In this document: piece by piece, positions 1-11,377 of the stretch
How positions within the stretch are numbered: position 1 is the stretch's first letter
Layout: every line of letters begins with the position of its first letter
From: Monodelphis domestica
Lineage: Eukaryota > Chordata > Mammalia > Didelphimorphia > Didelphidae
Reading direction: 5' to 3'
Assembly: GCF_027887165.1 (NCBI RefSeq)
Contig: NC_077227.1
Coordinates: forward strand, 75,200,305-75,264,304
DNA: 64,000 bases
Made by a program: the position numbers and the translations under genes
The notes under the pieces: generated by a model
What the model saw: the letters and a program-made list of their open reading frames with translations, nothing else
What the model was told of the DNA's origin: nothing
The model's database searches: none

Positions 1-353
1 AATGTCTTTTGACTCAAGCATACATTAGATTTAAGTGAGGGAGAATTGCACAAAATCATCAGTCTCACTCTCTTTTCCAGAGTCGCTAAAGGCAAGATGA
101 AAGTCAAGATAATTGTGATAGCTCAGGATGCAGGGGATGATCCTAGCTTCTTCAATGTCTGACCTCGTTCTAAGTGTTCCACAGAACGAGTTTCTACCAC
201 CTTTGTGGTCCTTGGAACAAGGACCTTCTGCCTGGGGAAGTCTTCACATGATTGTGATAGGTATCCCCCTAACTCACAGGTGTGAGGGCCACCTTCAGGC
301 TGGTTTAGCTTAGCTGTCTGCTGTGATGGTTTACCAGGATGTGGCCTCAGTGC
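1..353 (+). repeat. Marsupial interspersed repeat, unassigned family
   Basis: The stretch is similar, in the same orientation, to 40556-40985: both carry the blocks ttagatttaagtgag, ctctttt(c/t)cagag, aaagtcaagataa and atccccctaa in the same order. That makes it an interspersed repeat rather than unique DNA. I do not recognise the family with certainty. The short open frame at 128-313 has no coding character and belongs to the repeat. The right end is cut by a solo LTR. Confidence 0.6.
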
Positions 354-705
354 TGTAAAAATAGACTCAAATCCAGGACTTCAATCCCCAGAAATCCTTG
401 CTCCACTTTCCCAGAATGCCCTCTAATCTCACTGAATTCTCACCTGGGCCAAGAGCGAGATAGGGTATTTAAACCTGGTTGTGAATAGGCTCGGGGTCTT
501 TTGGACTTCCATTTTGGAGCAGATGAGTCTCTTTCATGATGTGAGGCTATCTTCTCTAGGCCTCTTTGGCCTAAACATGTACTTTCTTATTTTGTATTTT
601 CTTTAATCCTTAACCTTTAATAAACCTCATAAAAATATAATACTCCTTGCAGAGAGAAACTAATTTCTATCTTGCCTCAGTCTCCCCTAGATTTTAACTC
701 TTACA
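354..705 (+). repeat. Solo LTR, family S, copy 1 (TSD GTGC)
   Basis: A 352-bp element starts TGTAAAAATAG, ends CTCTTACA and is flanked by the exact 4-bp duplication GTGC at 350-353 and 706-709. It contains a TATA-like tatttaaac near 468, the polyadenylation-type aataaacc near 620, and the hallmark block actccttgcagagagaaac. Four more copies (38948-39285, 45059-45381, 47824-48176, 50658-51022) share these blocks. A 4-bp duplication is typical of gammaretrovirus-like (class I) ERVs. No internal region is attached, so this is a solo LTR left by LTR-LTR recombination. Confidence 0.88.
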
Positions 706-1255
706 GTGCATGCTAGAGCTTTTTGAAGCCATATGTAAGAGCTAGGTGGCTAGTGGATACCAAAAGTGTAAAGAATTCCTGAAAAGGGCTCAGCAAATCC
801 TCACAGCAGAGGCATTAATCTTCTCTAAATACTTGGTGCACCCCAGAGCAATAGTAATGGCTAATGATAGGCACAGGATTTATTACAAGGAACCAAAAGT
901 GGTTTACCTTTAGGTGGAGCATATGAAATCACTGAGATCCAAGAGTGGAATAAAAAGATTCTTTAGAGATTATATCCTCAAAAACTCAATTATGTAGACA
1001 AAAAAGTAGCGTAATATTTAAAGTGCTGGTCTTGGCCTCAGGAAGACAAACTTAGATACCTCCTCAGGTACTTATCAACTGCAATCCTGATTATGTCATT
1101 TAAACATCCCTGAATCTTGGTTTCCTCATCTATAAAATGAGAGAGGTGTTTGAGGGCAGAGTGGCTAAGATTAGAGTCTTACATTCATGTTAATTCAAAG
1201 GAGGGAAGAATAAACATATTTACACCCAGAATTAGGTTTAGAAATGCATTTTAAT
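706..1255. other. Non-coding stretch with an old MIR-like SINE
   Basis: No gene is visible. About 1020-1150 resembles a decayed MIR-type SINE (+): it holds the typical tcatttaaac...ctgaatcttggtttcctcatctataaaatgagag block. The rest shows no recognisable element. Confidence 0.5.
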
Positions 1256-2298
1256 GGGGCAGAGCCAAGATGGTGGCATAGTAGCAGGGAAATCCTAAAG
1301 CTGCTTTGAATATCCTTCTAAACCAATCATTAAAAAGCATACCAAAAGGATAGAAGTCAAAACAGGATGAGTAAGGGGTTCTTCCACTGACCACAGTGTG
1401 AAAGGTAGGCAGTAAGAGGGGATTTCCATGTTATAAGGGGGCAAAACTGCACAAGGAAAAGTATAGGCTGACACCCCATTCCCCCATGCTAGACATAGAG
1501 CCAGGACCAGGGCAATCTCTGAATTTTAGGAGCTGGCTACCCTAAAGGAAAAGCAACACAGACTTATCCCTGGAGACATCAGACCCTGGCAGTGAGATTC
1601 AAAGCTTAATAGCACTGGACCCATTAGGGAGCAGCAGGGGCAGGGGAGATAGCCTCAGGGCAAAATACTGTAAAGTGTTACACCACTGAACTGTTCCTGG
1701 AAATCCCAGGCCCTGGGATTGATGTTCAGAGCTCCAAAGCACTAGCCTCATGCAGAAGCAGGTGGCGACAGCAGCAACATGTGGTAGCAGCAGCAGGAGG
1801 GGAAGATAGCCTTAGGGCAAAACACTTCAAGCCTGCTACACTTACAAACAAACAAACACCACAGACCTACCCATGGAAATTCCAGGTTCTAGAGGTGAGG
1901 GTCTGAGCTCTATAGTACTGGGCTTGCTTAGGGTTCTGACAAGGAAGGAAAGATAGCCCCAAGACAAAGCCTTGAGAGAAAGAAGCTAAGATAGAAATGA
2001 TCAGCAGCATTCAGGACTCCCAGGCCTACAGTGGGAAAATGAGTAAACAGCAGGAAAAAAAAAAACCTCTTGACCCTGGAAAACTTGTATGGAGAAAAAA
2101 ATTCAAAATACAGAAGCAACAGGAGAGAGTGAGAAACTTGCAAACTTAAAAAAAAAAAGGAAACTAGTCCCAAGCTGTGGAGGAACTCATAAAGGAGCTC
2201 AAGAACCAAGTAAGACAGATAGAAGAAAAAGGTGAAGAAAAGTTTGAAAAAGAAATGAACGTAATACCAAATGTATATATATACATTTATATATACAT

Positions 2299-2329
<31 letters not shown>

Positions 2330-3050
2330 CAGTTTAAGAGATAAAATTTCCCAAGTGGAAAGAGAGACACAAAAATCAAATGAAGTCATAAGTGGATTAA
2401 AAACCAGAATTGGCCTGCTGGAAGAACAGGCAAAGAATTCCAATGATGAAAAGAGTGCCGTGAAAAGCAGAATAGACCAAATTGAAAGGGAAAATCAAAA
2501 GATCATGGAGGAAAATCAGTCTTTAAAACTACAACTGGGCAAGTAGAAGCTAATGATTTCACAAGACATCAAGAAATAATAAAACAAAATCAAAAGAATG
2601 AAAAAATAGAAGGAATCATGAAATTTCTCATTGCAAAAATCAACTGACCTAGAAAATAGATTCAGGAGAGACAATTTGAGAATTATTGGACTACCTGAAA
2701 AGCCATGACCAAAAAGGAAAAAAAAAAGCCTAGACAAGATATTACAAGAAATTATCCAAGAAAACTTTCCTGATATTCTTGAATAAGAGGGCAAACTAGA
2801 CATTGAAAGAATCCACAGATCACCCCCTCCATTTATACCCAAATCCAACAGCTCCCAGGCCAAGGAAAAAATACTGCAAACAGTCAGAAAGAAACAATTC
2901 AGATATCATGGAGTCCTAGTCAGGATTACACAGGGTCTACAGCTCTATGCTGAAGGACCACAAGGCTTACAATATGATATTCTGGAAGTCAAAAGAACTG
3001 GATCTACAACCAAGAATCACTCATCTCTCAAAACTGATTATAGACTTCTA
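1256..3050 (+). mobile_element. L1 retrotransposon, 5' part with decayed ORF1
   Basis: The element opens with the L1 5' UTR signature ggggcagagccaagatggtgg and runs through a GC-richer UTR into ORF1. A recognisable ORF1 coiled-coil part is at about 2330-2546 (DKISQVERETQKSNEV and following heptads, then IDQIERENQKIMEENQSLK). The RRM and C-terminal parts follow in broken frames to about 3050 (RDNLRIIGLPE-like near 2665, FRYHGVLVRITQ-like near 2895). ORF1 is interrupted by stops, frameshifts and a TA-dinucleotide expansion. ORF2 is absent: the copy is cut off where another L1 5' UTR begins. Parallel blocks occur in the L1 at 32027-37536. Confidence 0.85.
2271..2328. repeat. (TA)n microsatellite inside L1 ORF1
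   Basis: A nearly pure run of TA/TATACA dinucleotides is embedded in the ORF1 coiled-coil coding part of the L1 copy. It produces artificial tyrosine/isoleucine-rich frames on both strands that are not genes. Confidence 0.9.
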
Positions 3051-3183
3051 GGGGTAGAGTCAAGATGGAGGAGTAAACCAGAGCAGCTCCATGTCACCAA
3101 GAGAATCTTCTTCATTCAAGATTAAAGTATCACCACAAAAGGAGACAGAGTGAAACAGCTTTCAAGATGGTTGTCATTAAATT
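3051..3183 (+). mobile_element. L1 5' UTR fragment
   Basis: A second L1-type 5' start, ggggtagagtcaagatggagga, begins near 3052, directly after the ORF1 end of the previous copy. Only about 130 bp is present before the ERV gag sequence starts, so the copy is severely truncated or rearranged. Confidence 0.6.
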
Positions 3184-4012
3184 GTGATTCCTAAATTCAT
3201 AATTATTATTTCTATAATTGTTTCTATTCCTATTATTCCATTAAATATTATTTCTAATAGCTTGGAAGAAATTCCTACATTGCATCATTATATGGCCCTT
3301 CTTCTGACAGAAGTGGCAGGTAAGAGATTGATAATTAGGTTCTTAGAGAGAGACAAGTTCCATTTATTGAGTATCATTTCTTTTTCTTGTTTATCAATTT
3401 TATCAGATAAAGATTTTAGTTCTTTTTTAATATTTTCTCATAAATTGTTAATTTCTGCTTGTTTTTCTTTATGACCTATAAAGACATAAGCAGCAGTTCA
3501 CCTCAACTCATCAAGATTTATTTCAGGCCACTTTGGGCAATGTGTTTAAAAGTAATCCTGGGCTACTCTGCAACAGTTGTTGATAAAGTGTTGTTTTATA
3601 TGTTTGATATCTCTTTCTGTAGAAAGATCAAGGTTTAGGTACCTGCCTCCCAGCTCAATGAACCTATCCATATATTGGGAGGGTATCTCATCATTGGATA
3701 GTTTAAGGCATTCAAATTTAGTTCAAGCATGTAGTCTTTTGGGAAAATACTTTCATTGGTTTGAGAATGGCATCCCTAGCATGATGTAATTGCATATATT
3801 CATCGGGATCATTATAGTCCCAATGAGGATCCACAGTAGGCCAGTGTGCTGCATTACATCCTCAAGCTTTATTAACATGAGAGATGATCTTATTCTTCTC
3901 ATGTTCTGTTAGAAAGGCACAGAGCAATTGTTCAACATCCTTATAAGAAGGTTCAAAATAAAAGAATATGTCAGTTATCTTTTTTGTTACCAGGATAGGT
4001 TCATCTTCATAA
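3184..4012 (-). pseudogene. gag: Older gammaretrovirus-like ERV gag, capsid-nucleocapsid half
   Basis: Read on the - strand this is the 3' half of a gag gene closely related to the intact gag at 17144-19210. It aligns with 17460-18235 block for block. A single CCHC zinc knuckle (CX2CX4HX4C, CHFC...GH) lies near 3283-3325, and the capsid C-terminal region near 3590-3980 includes the match to the RFMDRIIEFGDRYL segment of the intact copy. Frames are broken by stops and indels. The sequence stops abruptly at 4012, where the LTR of another ERV starts, and resumes at 11378 with the adjoining gag codons. The gene was therefore split by a nested insertion. The 3' side at about 3184 is truncated and no pol or 3' LTR follows. 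Confidence 0.85.
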
Positions 4013-4096
4013 TGTAATAATTAAAATAATATTCACCATCTGTAATAATTAAAAATAATATTATTTCTACCTATATATGTATATATTATATATATA

Positions 4097-4143
<47 letters not shown>

Positions 4144-4422
4144 AAGTTTATTAGGAAGGGTAGACAATCATTCCTAAGTACCCTGATCATGTGGTGTCTA
4201 GACTGCTAGTCTTTTCCTCATTCCCCCTCACCTTCCTGCTCTGTCTCTTTTCTTCATGGTTCTCCTTGTTGTTTCATCAGTCTCCCCTGATCCTTCTCCA
4301 AACCTTAACTTTTATTGACGTACAGAACATACACCAACGCAACCCTGGCACAACTGTGGTATGTCAGGAATGTTTGATAGACAGGTAAAACAGGAAAGGG
4401 GAGGGGATAAGCTTCCTTGACA
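4013..4422 (-). repeat. 3' LTR of the nested ERV
   Basis: The block TGTAATAATTAAAATAATATTC...CTTCCTTGACA recurs at 11006-11377 in the same orientation, with the shared motifs gtttattag(g/t)aagggtag and tgtggtatgtcaggaatgtt. On the - strand the LTR reads TGTCAAGG...ATTACA. A purine-rich tract (complement of atatccccctg, 4427-4437) abuts it on the internal side, as expected for a polypurine tract before a 3' LTR. A (TA)n expansion occupies about 4067-4138. The two LTR copies differ by scattered substitutions and in TA length, so this is not a recent insertion. Confidence 0.85.
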
Positions 4423-5860
4423 CCATATCCCCCTGTGATCCTTTGGGAGACCGTATCCCCAATGGATCATTTAAATATAACTATCTTATAACTCTAAATA
4501 CCTTCTAGCTAAAAGTACATACAATATTGCATTTTTAAAAAGAGGGAGTTACAATACTTAGAGATGGGGGTAAAATACAAAAACTGATTGATAGACACAT
4601 TGACAAAATGCCAACTAGTGAGCAGTTCCCTTTGGCATAAGAGTTTACATTCAGAATAAGTATATTCAACCCCTTCAGTTCAGTTCATTATATCCCAAAG
4701 TTCATTCTGGATCTGTTGATGCAGTGTGTAGCTTCTTCAGGCATCTTTACAGCACCTTCTCCAAAAGGTTCCACTTTTTTGATTTTGGGTGTTGGCAAGT
4801 TTCTTTTCCTGAAATTTCTCCAAAAAATTTTAAATCTTGCATTTTAGGATAATTACACAATCCCCCCCTGAGGAGGGTGTTGATCAACACCAGAATCACA
4901 CTGGGATACATGACTGAGTTATGAGGTATATGAAACAATTGTCAAAAGAAAACAAAAACCACCAAAAAAAATCCCAAAGTAAAATAGTAAAAATTAAGCT
5001 CTATATAAAAATAAGAACTACAGAAATGATAAAAAATAAAATAAAAATCTTACATGTATAAAATTCTGACTAAAAAATAAAAATAACCTGTAACAGGTTT
5101 TTGAATCACAGAAAGGACCAATTAAAGTGACTTATGTCCCACAAGTCTGTAGGACAATAGCAGCAATATAGCACTTTACCCATTTGCAGCCAGGACTACA
5201 GAAAATTGCCAAACTATAATAGAGAAAGGACTAAGTTTCAGCAGCAAATGGGAAATTTCATTCCCTGGTCTGATTTTACCTTCATTGTCAGAGACAGGGG
5301 GAGCCAGGATGATAGCCAACCTGAGGTACTTGTCTCAAAGTATTGCACATAGAGTGTGGTTCAATGAAGTCCTGCATCTTAAAAAAAGTCAAGCACCACA
5401 ACCTCGATTCACACTAGGTTCAAGGTACTTTTGTATTAGGTACTAGGTTCAAGGCCTTTTGTATTGACATAGAAGTTCAACAATCCTCCCTGGATTGGTT
5501 TTGGTCTGTTTTGACCTTGTACTACTTGGCACTGTTCCTTTTTGTTTTTGTTTTTGTTTTGTTCCCTTCTCCTGGAATCAGACGGAATCATTAAACAAAG
5601 TCCCATAACATTTATCAATAAATGGCAGGTTTCCATAGTCAAAAGCCTTTTGGGTATACATATTACTAGGGATAATAGATACTGTAAACTTATACTGTAA
5701 ACTTTATCCTTCAAGTAAAAAAATACCATTAATACTGGTTTCATGTACTTCAAGTATCACCAATGTTAGGGAAAAGAAAGAAAGAAAATCAAATATCCTA
5801 TTACAAACATAAAGAAAGAAAAAATAATTTTAAAAAGTCATAATTTCACAGTTCACATTC
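4423..5860 (-). mobile_element. Nested ERV: 3' non-coding segment
   Basis: About 1.4 kb between the env remnant and the polypurine tract of the nested ERV. It aligns with 15205-16500 of the young provirus and with 42075-42970 of another ERV. Shared anchors are atcatttaa near the tract, cccacaagt(c/a)tgtaggaca (5137), the ccatttg(c/t)agcca(g/a)gactacag block (5180), and the ggcaggtt(t/c)ccatag segment with the tggaatcagac block (5572-5640). No convincing coding frame is conserved among the three copies. The - strand frame at 5436-5753 lies in this segment but is not kept in the relatives. Confidence 0.7.
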
Positions 5861-7213
5861 CATGTGACAATGTGTTAGCCAAGCCGAGGCACAACACAAA
5901 AGGTGCTCACTCAAAAATGAAATGTATATCACCCTTAACTTGGCCAGGATCCACAGTGTGAGTGTACATAATTTTTTTCACCAGGTAAAAGTCTTTTAAA
6001 AACAGTAGTACAACAACTAATACAGATTCTAAGAAGTACCAAAATCCCCAAAATTATAAGAGCCTATTTAAGGATAACTGCAAACAACCCGCTATCATTA
6101 GGATTCACATGAGTTGCTATATGAGATGTAAAAACCTTTGAAATCATGAATACTTGTCACAAGTTCTACAGATTTAGCCAATCTTTCAGCTTTGGGAAAG
6201 ATATTTTTAACAAAGTCTATCATTACCATAATTCCAAAATTTGGTGGGAGGGAAAACCCAGAAAAACCTCTGTAGAGTTGATGAGGAGTTACAAATACAA
6301 GAAATCCATATAGAAGCTACTTGCTTCATAGGAAAAATCATGCCCACCTACTGGATGAGATTATAATACATTAACTAAGCCACTTGGGCATCTCACTCCC
6401 TCTTGGTATGAGACTGTAACAGTGTAACAGAACTGTCTCCAATATGTCCCACCCATTTTCATGTGGAGTCAAGGACTAAAAAGTGAAAATCACTGTAGAT
6501 ATTTCACCCATTACATTTACAATAAATGCAGAGATGGGAAAATACAACAATGCCATTGCACCTTACTTCAACTACAAATGAATCCTTACCTCTTGTTATA
6601 AATAACTCTAAAGGCAGGCAAATACATGATCAGTCAGAGGTAGGGATGCTCCCAAATATCTGAAAACCACTTTTGAATACCCATTAAAATCAATTGAAAT
6701 TATTAGACAGTTAAATTCTCCAAAACTTGAATACAGGTTGAAATCAATGTGATGGGGTTCATCCATCAGCTCTGTATGATAATTAACAAAGGCAAAAAAG
6801 GAACAAAATACTGTTTATAGGCTTTTACAAATATATTCTTCAGTACAATTAGAGTCATGGGGGAGGCAGAAATTAAGACAATTTAATAGAATATTTCTAT
6901 GTTGATAACTCATAAATTGGTTAACATTAAATTATATATATCTTGTATTTAGAATTGAGTTACAGAGACTTCTTCTTTCTGGGGAGGGGAACAAACTAAA
7001 ACAGTTAACATCAATAAGTCAATTAGGTCTTCAAAGGCTTAAAAATTCACTTTCAGACTCTTTGAGGTTCCTTCCCCTCCCAAGTACCATCAATCATCAC
7101 AATCCCTTTGTCCACACCTCTGGAGTCTCTCATGCTGAGGGGAGTTCCCACATTGAGTACAGGTGTTTGGGTATGAGTTTTGAGTTTCCTCATTCAAATA
7201 ACTATTCCTCCTA
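5861..7213 (-). pseudogene. env: Nested ERV: probable env remnant (TM end) and gag-env junction
   Basis: The - strand of about 5861-6300 has a hydrophobic stretch preceded by a charged heptad-like segment, in the place where the transmembrane Env subunit would end. Its 3' part (5861-6060) aligns with 42980-43170 of the ERV at 41493-45708, which also carries env-like sequence. All frames are broken. No reverse transcriptase or integrase signature is visible between here and gag, so pol appears deleted. The env call rests on position and hydrophobicity, not on a diagnostic motif. Confidence 0.4.
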
Positions 7214-9072
7214 TCAAAAACCATTCCTGAAACTTCCATTCCTATTTACCTGATTCCTCTTCTTACAATTCATAATCACATGACCAATCTTCCCACAAAA
7301 ATAACATGTTAGTGGTTGCTTTGTGGATTCTTGTAAGGGAGCTATGATCTCTCCTTGCTTTACCTTCACAACTGTTTCGGTTAATTCTTTTATTTCCTTC
7401 CTCAATGTTTCTACTAAAGTAGCATTCTTTTTATCTTTCTCAACCTGTTTAGAAGTCAATTCCTTTATTTCCTTCTTTAATGCTTCCACTAAATCAGTGT
7501 TCTCCTTCTCCTTTTCCTTATGTCCCTCAAAAGCATAAACTGCCACTCTCTTCAATTCTTCAAGGTCCATAGTAGATGACCAATTTGGACAGCTAGTCAT
7601 AAAATAATTCCTAACTATCTTTTAACTGTTTTTCACAAATTGCATTCTGATTTGACTAAGGTCCCGTTCCCTATCCAGATCAAGCTCAACATATCTTCCT
7701 CCCAACTTGATAAGTCTATCCATAAATTGGACGGGATTTTCACTATCTTCTTGCTTAAGATTTTCAAATTTAGTCCATGTACCAAGCCTATCAGAACATG
7801 CTTTCATAGCTTTTATCAATGTATTTCTAGCCTGGCATAGTTGTAAGTAATCTTGCTCTGAATTTGGGTCCCATTTGGGATCTTCAGTTAGCCAATGAGC
7901 TGTTCCTTCTCCTTGGGCCTCATTAACAAAAGAAAGAATCTTATTCCTTTCCCTTTATGTTAGCAAGGCCTGGAGCAAATCTTTTACATCAAGCCATGTG
8001 GTATTCTATGTGCGAAAAATGCTTTCAAACTTATTTATCACCACCACAGGCTCAGCTTCATATGAAGGTGTTTTTTCCTTGACTCTCTGAATGTCCTGTG
8101 GAGAAAAAGGTGTATGATGTCTAATGTTTACTAAATATCCACATCTGTTATATGTAGGGACAACTCTTAGAGGGAAAAGACCTTTATTTGAATCATCTGT
8201 GGCAATTGCTGCTTGGCCTGTATTCTGGAGTTCAATGGAGGTGGTTGTAGTGAGGCTAGTAGGGAAAGGGGGTGGGGTGGTGGAATGGAGCTGGTCAGCA
8301 GGTGGGGAGGTAGAGTGAAAGGATCAGGGGTGGGGCTGTGGGTGGAGTGGAGATGAATGAGGGAGGGGCTGGGGCTGGGGTGGAGAATAAGGGGGTGGGA
8401 CCAGGTACAAGGTGGAAAGGAGTAGGATGGGTGAGATTTCAAGGGGTCACAGTCAGGTGGGTAGGAAGGAGGATATGGAGAAGGATGGAAGTAGGGATGG
8501 TATGGGTAGGGATAGGAGAGATGGGTGGGCAAAGGGATGGTATGGGTAGGGATAGGAGAGATGGGTGGGCAAAGGAGGATAGAGAGGTAGATTAGGAGGA
8601 GTAGGGAATGAGTGAGGTCTGACAGGGAGAGGAGCTGAAGGGTTCAAGTACTGGTTTGGGTCAGTATGAGGAGAAACCTCCTCACAGGCCAGGTAGGATT
8701 ATAGAGCATGTTTCTTGCTAGATTTCACTGAAGGAGTTAAGCTAGAATGGTTTGGTTCCAAAATTTCCTTACTGGAGAGGATGGTCAATTCATCCACATG
8801 ATATACCCATAAATACCAGTATTTATAATCTTTGGACTCTTTGTTTTTAATGGCTAACTTCAAATCTTTTAAGATCTTGAAGTCAAAAGAGCCATATGTT
8901 GGTCAGGTAAAATATATGTCCATCCATGCCTTACAAATCTTTCTAGCTTCATTCTTTGTCATCCAATTCTCCTTAGGCAAATTTGGATCACTCCAGGAAT
9001 TTAAAAGTTTATACAGGGCTGAGTCAGAGGAATATTTCCTGATTTCCTTTGATTTGTTGCAGTATTTCCCAT
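7214..9072 (-). pseudogene. gag: Nested gammaretrovirus-like ERV gag
   Basis: Read on the - strand, the probable start is at 9072, with Met-Gly as the first codons, consistent with N-myristoylation of a matrix domain. A matrix-like segment follows (8780-9060, with SALYKLLNSW), then a proline-rich spacer (8170-8640, including PPSYPP). The capsid C-terminal part includes PVQFMDRLIKLGGRYVELD (near 7720), a Lys/Glu-rich coiled region lies at 7390-7540, and one CCHC knuckle, CYFCGKIGHVIMNC, near 7265-7310. Reading is broken by an early frameshift just after the start, a 40-bp tandem duplication at 8494-8573 and several stops. This Gag belongs to the same broad group as 17144-19210 but has a conventional matrix start. 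No pol follows. Confidence 0.85.
8494..8573. repeat. 40-bp tandem duplication in gag spacer
   Basis: Two perfect 40-bp units, 8494-8533 and 8534-8573, lie in the proline-rich coding spacer of the nested gag. Since 40 is not a multiple of three, the duplication shifts the frame and helps to inactivate that gag. Confidence 0.9.
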
Positions 9073-11005
9073 ATTGTCTAGTCTGTATGTCTTATTTAAG
9101 CTAGTCGGAGTATTGCTAAATGGTTATCTTAAACAATGAAAAGTTCCTAAAGAATAAACAAAAATGGAGAACAAAGTTCTTCAATATTATTGTGGAAGGC
9201 AATAAGAGAAGTTTAAAACAGAAAGCTAATGTAAGGAAACAGTTATGATAGCACAGCAATAGTATTAATAATGAATGTGTATTTAGTTTAATAATTGCTG
9301 CTATTAACAATTAATAACAATATGCATTTATTATAATTCTTAATGATGCTATTACTAATTAATAGTATGTGTTAATTATAGTTATTGTTATTAATAATTA
9401 ATAATAATAAACAATAAACAACAAATGTCAATAATCAAAAATAACCATTAGTAATTAACAATAATTACTAATGATAGTTATTGAAAATTAATAATTATTG
9501 TTATTGATAGTATTATTAATACTATTGTGTTCTAAAATTATTCCTTAATATTTAATATAATTAATTTGATTTAATTTTGACTGTTTAAATTTAGAAATTT
9601 TGTTTTAATTTAAATTCAATATTATTAATGTTTCCTATTAATAATCCTTTTATTTAAATATATTCAATTTAATAGCATTATTTTAGATCACTAGTAGCAG
9701 TAGCAGAGGAATTAATTTTTTTTTCCTGCAATTTTAATTCTCAACAATGGGTGGCACTATAGATGTGTGTAGAGTGGAAGGCACTTGTGGGTTGACCTAT
9801 CTAAGCAAGCAGTTAGATAAAGAGAAGGAAAAAAATTTGTCTTTTTAATATGCTAAAGAAAGATAGGCAGTCTTCCAGGAAACCTTGGAGTAGCTTTTAA
9901 AATGCTAATGAAGACAGGCACTCCCAAATAAAATGTGGCTTTAGATATGCAAAAGAAGCAGGCAGTCTTCAAGCTAAGTTTGAGGGTGGAGGAGGGAGAG
10001 AGAAAATGCAGTTTCAAGAAAAATATTTCCAAAGAATACTTCCTCTTAGCCCAGGTTTAAGGACTGTTTGGGGGGGGGGGGAGGGAAAAGGAAAAGAAAA
10101 AATGGAGTTAAATCCCTTCCCCTGGAACAGCCATGTGTTTTTAAAGTTGGAGGGCAGGGAGTTCCTAACCTTAGTGGAAGGACCCTCAGGATTAATTTAA
10201 TGTCTCTGCAGCAGCAGCATTCGGGGAAAGTGAGGCAGTCACTAGACTAGTAATGATCCATTGGGCCCTAATTCCCCTTGGTTTAAAACAGGTCGGGTTG
10301 AGTGGGGGAGGGGGGCAGCTGGGTGGCTCAGTGGATTGAGAGTCAGACCTAGAGAAGGGAGGTCCTAGGTTCAAATCTGGCCTCAGACACTTCCCAGCTG
10401 TGTGACCCTGGGCAAATCACTTGACCCCCATTGCCTAGCCCTTACCACTCTTCTGCCTTGGAGCCAATACACAGTATTCATGCCAATACACAGTATTCAC
10501 TCCAAGATGGAAGGTAAGGGTTTAAAAAAAAAAAGAAATAGGATCCTGCCCTTTAATATAAAGCAGCTGCTCCCTGCCTGGGTCCCTGGTTCTGTTTTGG
10601 GCAAAAAGCCTCCTTTCCCTTCTCTACTGCCACAGAGAACCCCTAAACTATATCCTAGGATTAATTTAAGGGAGTGTTTCTGTGCTCTATGAGCATAGCA
10701 CCTGGCTGACCAAAGCAACAATATGAGCCAGTGGTTTCACATGCCTAGAAGCAGGGGTTGGGGCTGGGCTTCTAAAGTAAGAGAGGGTGGGGAAAACTCA
10801 GGGGAATGAGTTTTTCTCACCAGTCCAATGTGATCCGATCAGGGAAAACTGCAGCCTGTTCCCTCTCTCCACCAAGGTTCCTTTCACATATGAAGGCAGG
10901 CTAGCTAACTAAAGCAGCTTCTATCTTACTTAAGCTTTACCTAAGACTCAAAACTTCTCTCAGAAGAAAATTAAGGTCTAGAAAAAACCTACGTTGGTTT
11001 CCATC
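9073..11005 (-). mobile_element. Nested ERV: 5' leader with AT-rich tract
   Basis: This lies between the gag start and the 5' LTR of the nested ERV. About 9290-9715 is a very AT-rich run of TTAATAATTA-type words without other structure. 9730-10300 and 10540-11005 have no recognisable genes. A SINE has inserted at 10311-10537. A primer-binding site candidate (TGG followed by AAACCAACGTAGG on the - strand) sits two bases inside the LTR end, near 10990-11003; I cannot assign its tRNA. Confidence 0.5.
10311..10537 (+). mobile_element. tRNA-derived marsupial SINE
   Basis: A full-length copy starts gggcagctgggtggctcagt and contains the tRNA-like B box ggttcaaatc, the cagctgtgtgaccctgggcaa block and the tail ggaaggtaagggttt followed by oligo-A. 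It has a small internal duplication of the cacagtattca segment near 10468-10500. It sits in the leader of the nested ERV, so it is younger than that ERV. Confidence 0.93.
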
Positions 11006-11377
11006 TGTAATAATTAAAATAATATTCACCATCTGTAATAATTAAAAATAATAATATTATATATATATATATACATATATATATATAAAGTTTATTAGTA
11101 AGGGTAGATGGTAGACAATCATTCCTAAGTAACCTGATCACGTGGTGCCTAGCCTGCCAGTCTTTACCTCATTCCCTCTCACTTCCCTACTCTGTCTCTT
11201 CTCCTCATGGTTCTCCTTGTTATTTTGTCAGTCTCCCCTGATTCTTCTCCAAACCTCAACTTTTATTGATGTACAGAACGTACACCAATGCAACCCTGGT
11301 GCAACTGTGGTATGTCAGGAATGTTTGATAGAGAGGTAAAGTTACTCAAGAAAGGGAGGGGATGAGCTTCCTTGACA
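11006..11377 (-). repeat. 5' LTR of the nested ERV
   Basis: This pairs with 4013-4422: same orientation, same ends (TGTAATAATT at 11006, CTTGACA at 11371-11377) and the same internal blocks. Immediately to the right the interrupted gag of the older ERV resumes. I do not see an exact target-site duplication beside the outer ends. Confidence 0.85.

Noticed and set aside
1928-2443. 171-codon - strand frame rich in Phe, Tyr and Leu
   Set aside because: Antisense of L1 ORF1 and the TA microsatellite.
10311-10400. tRNA gene-like A and B boxes in the SINE copies
   Set aside because: These are the tRNA-derived heads of a dispersed SINE with A tails and target duplications, not functional tRNA genes.
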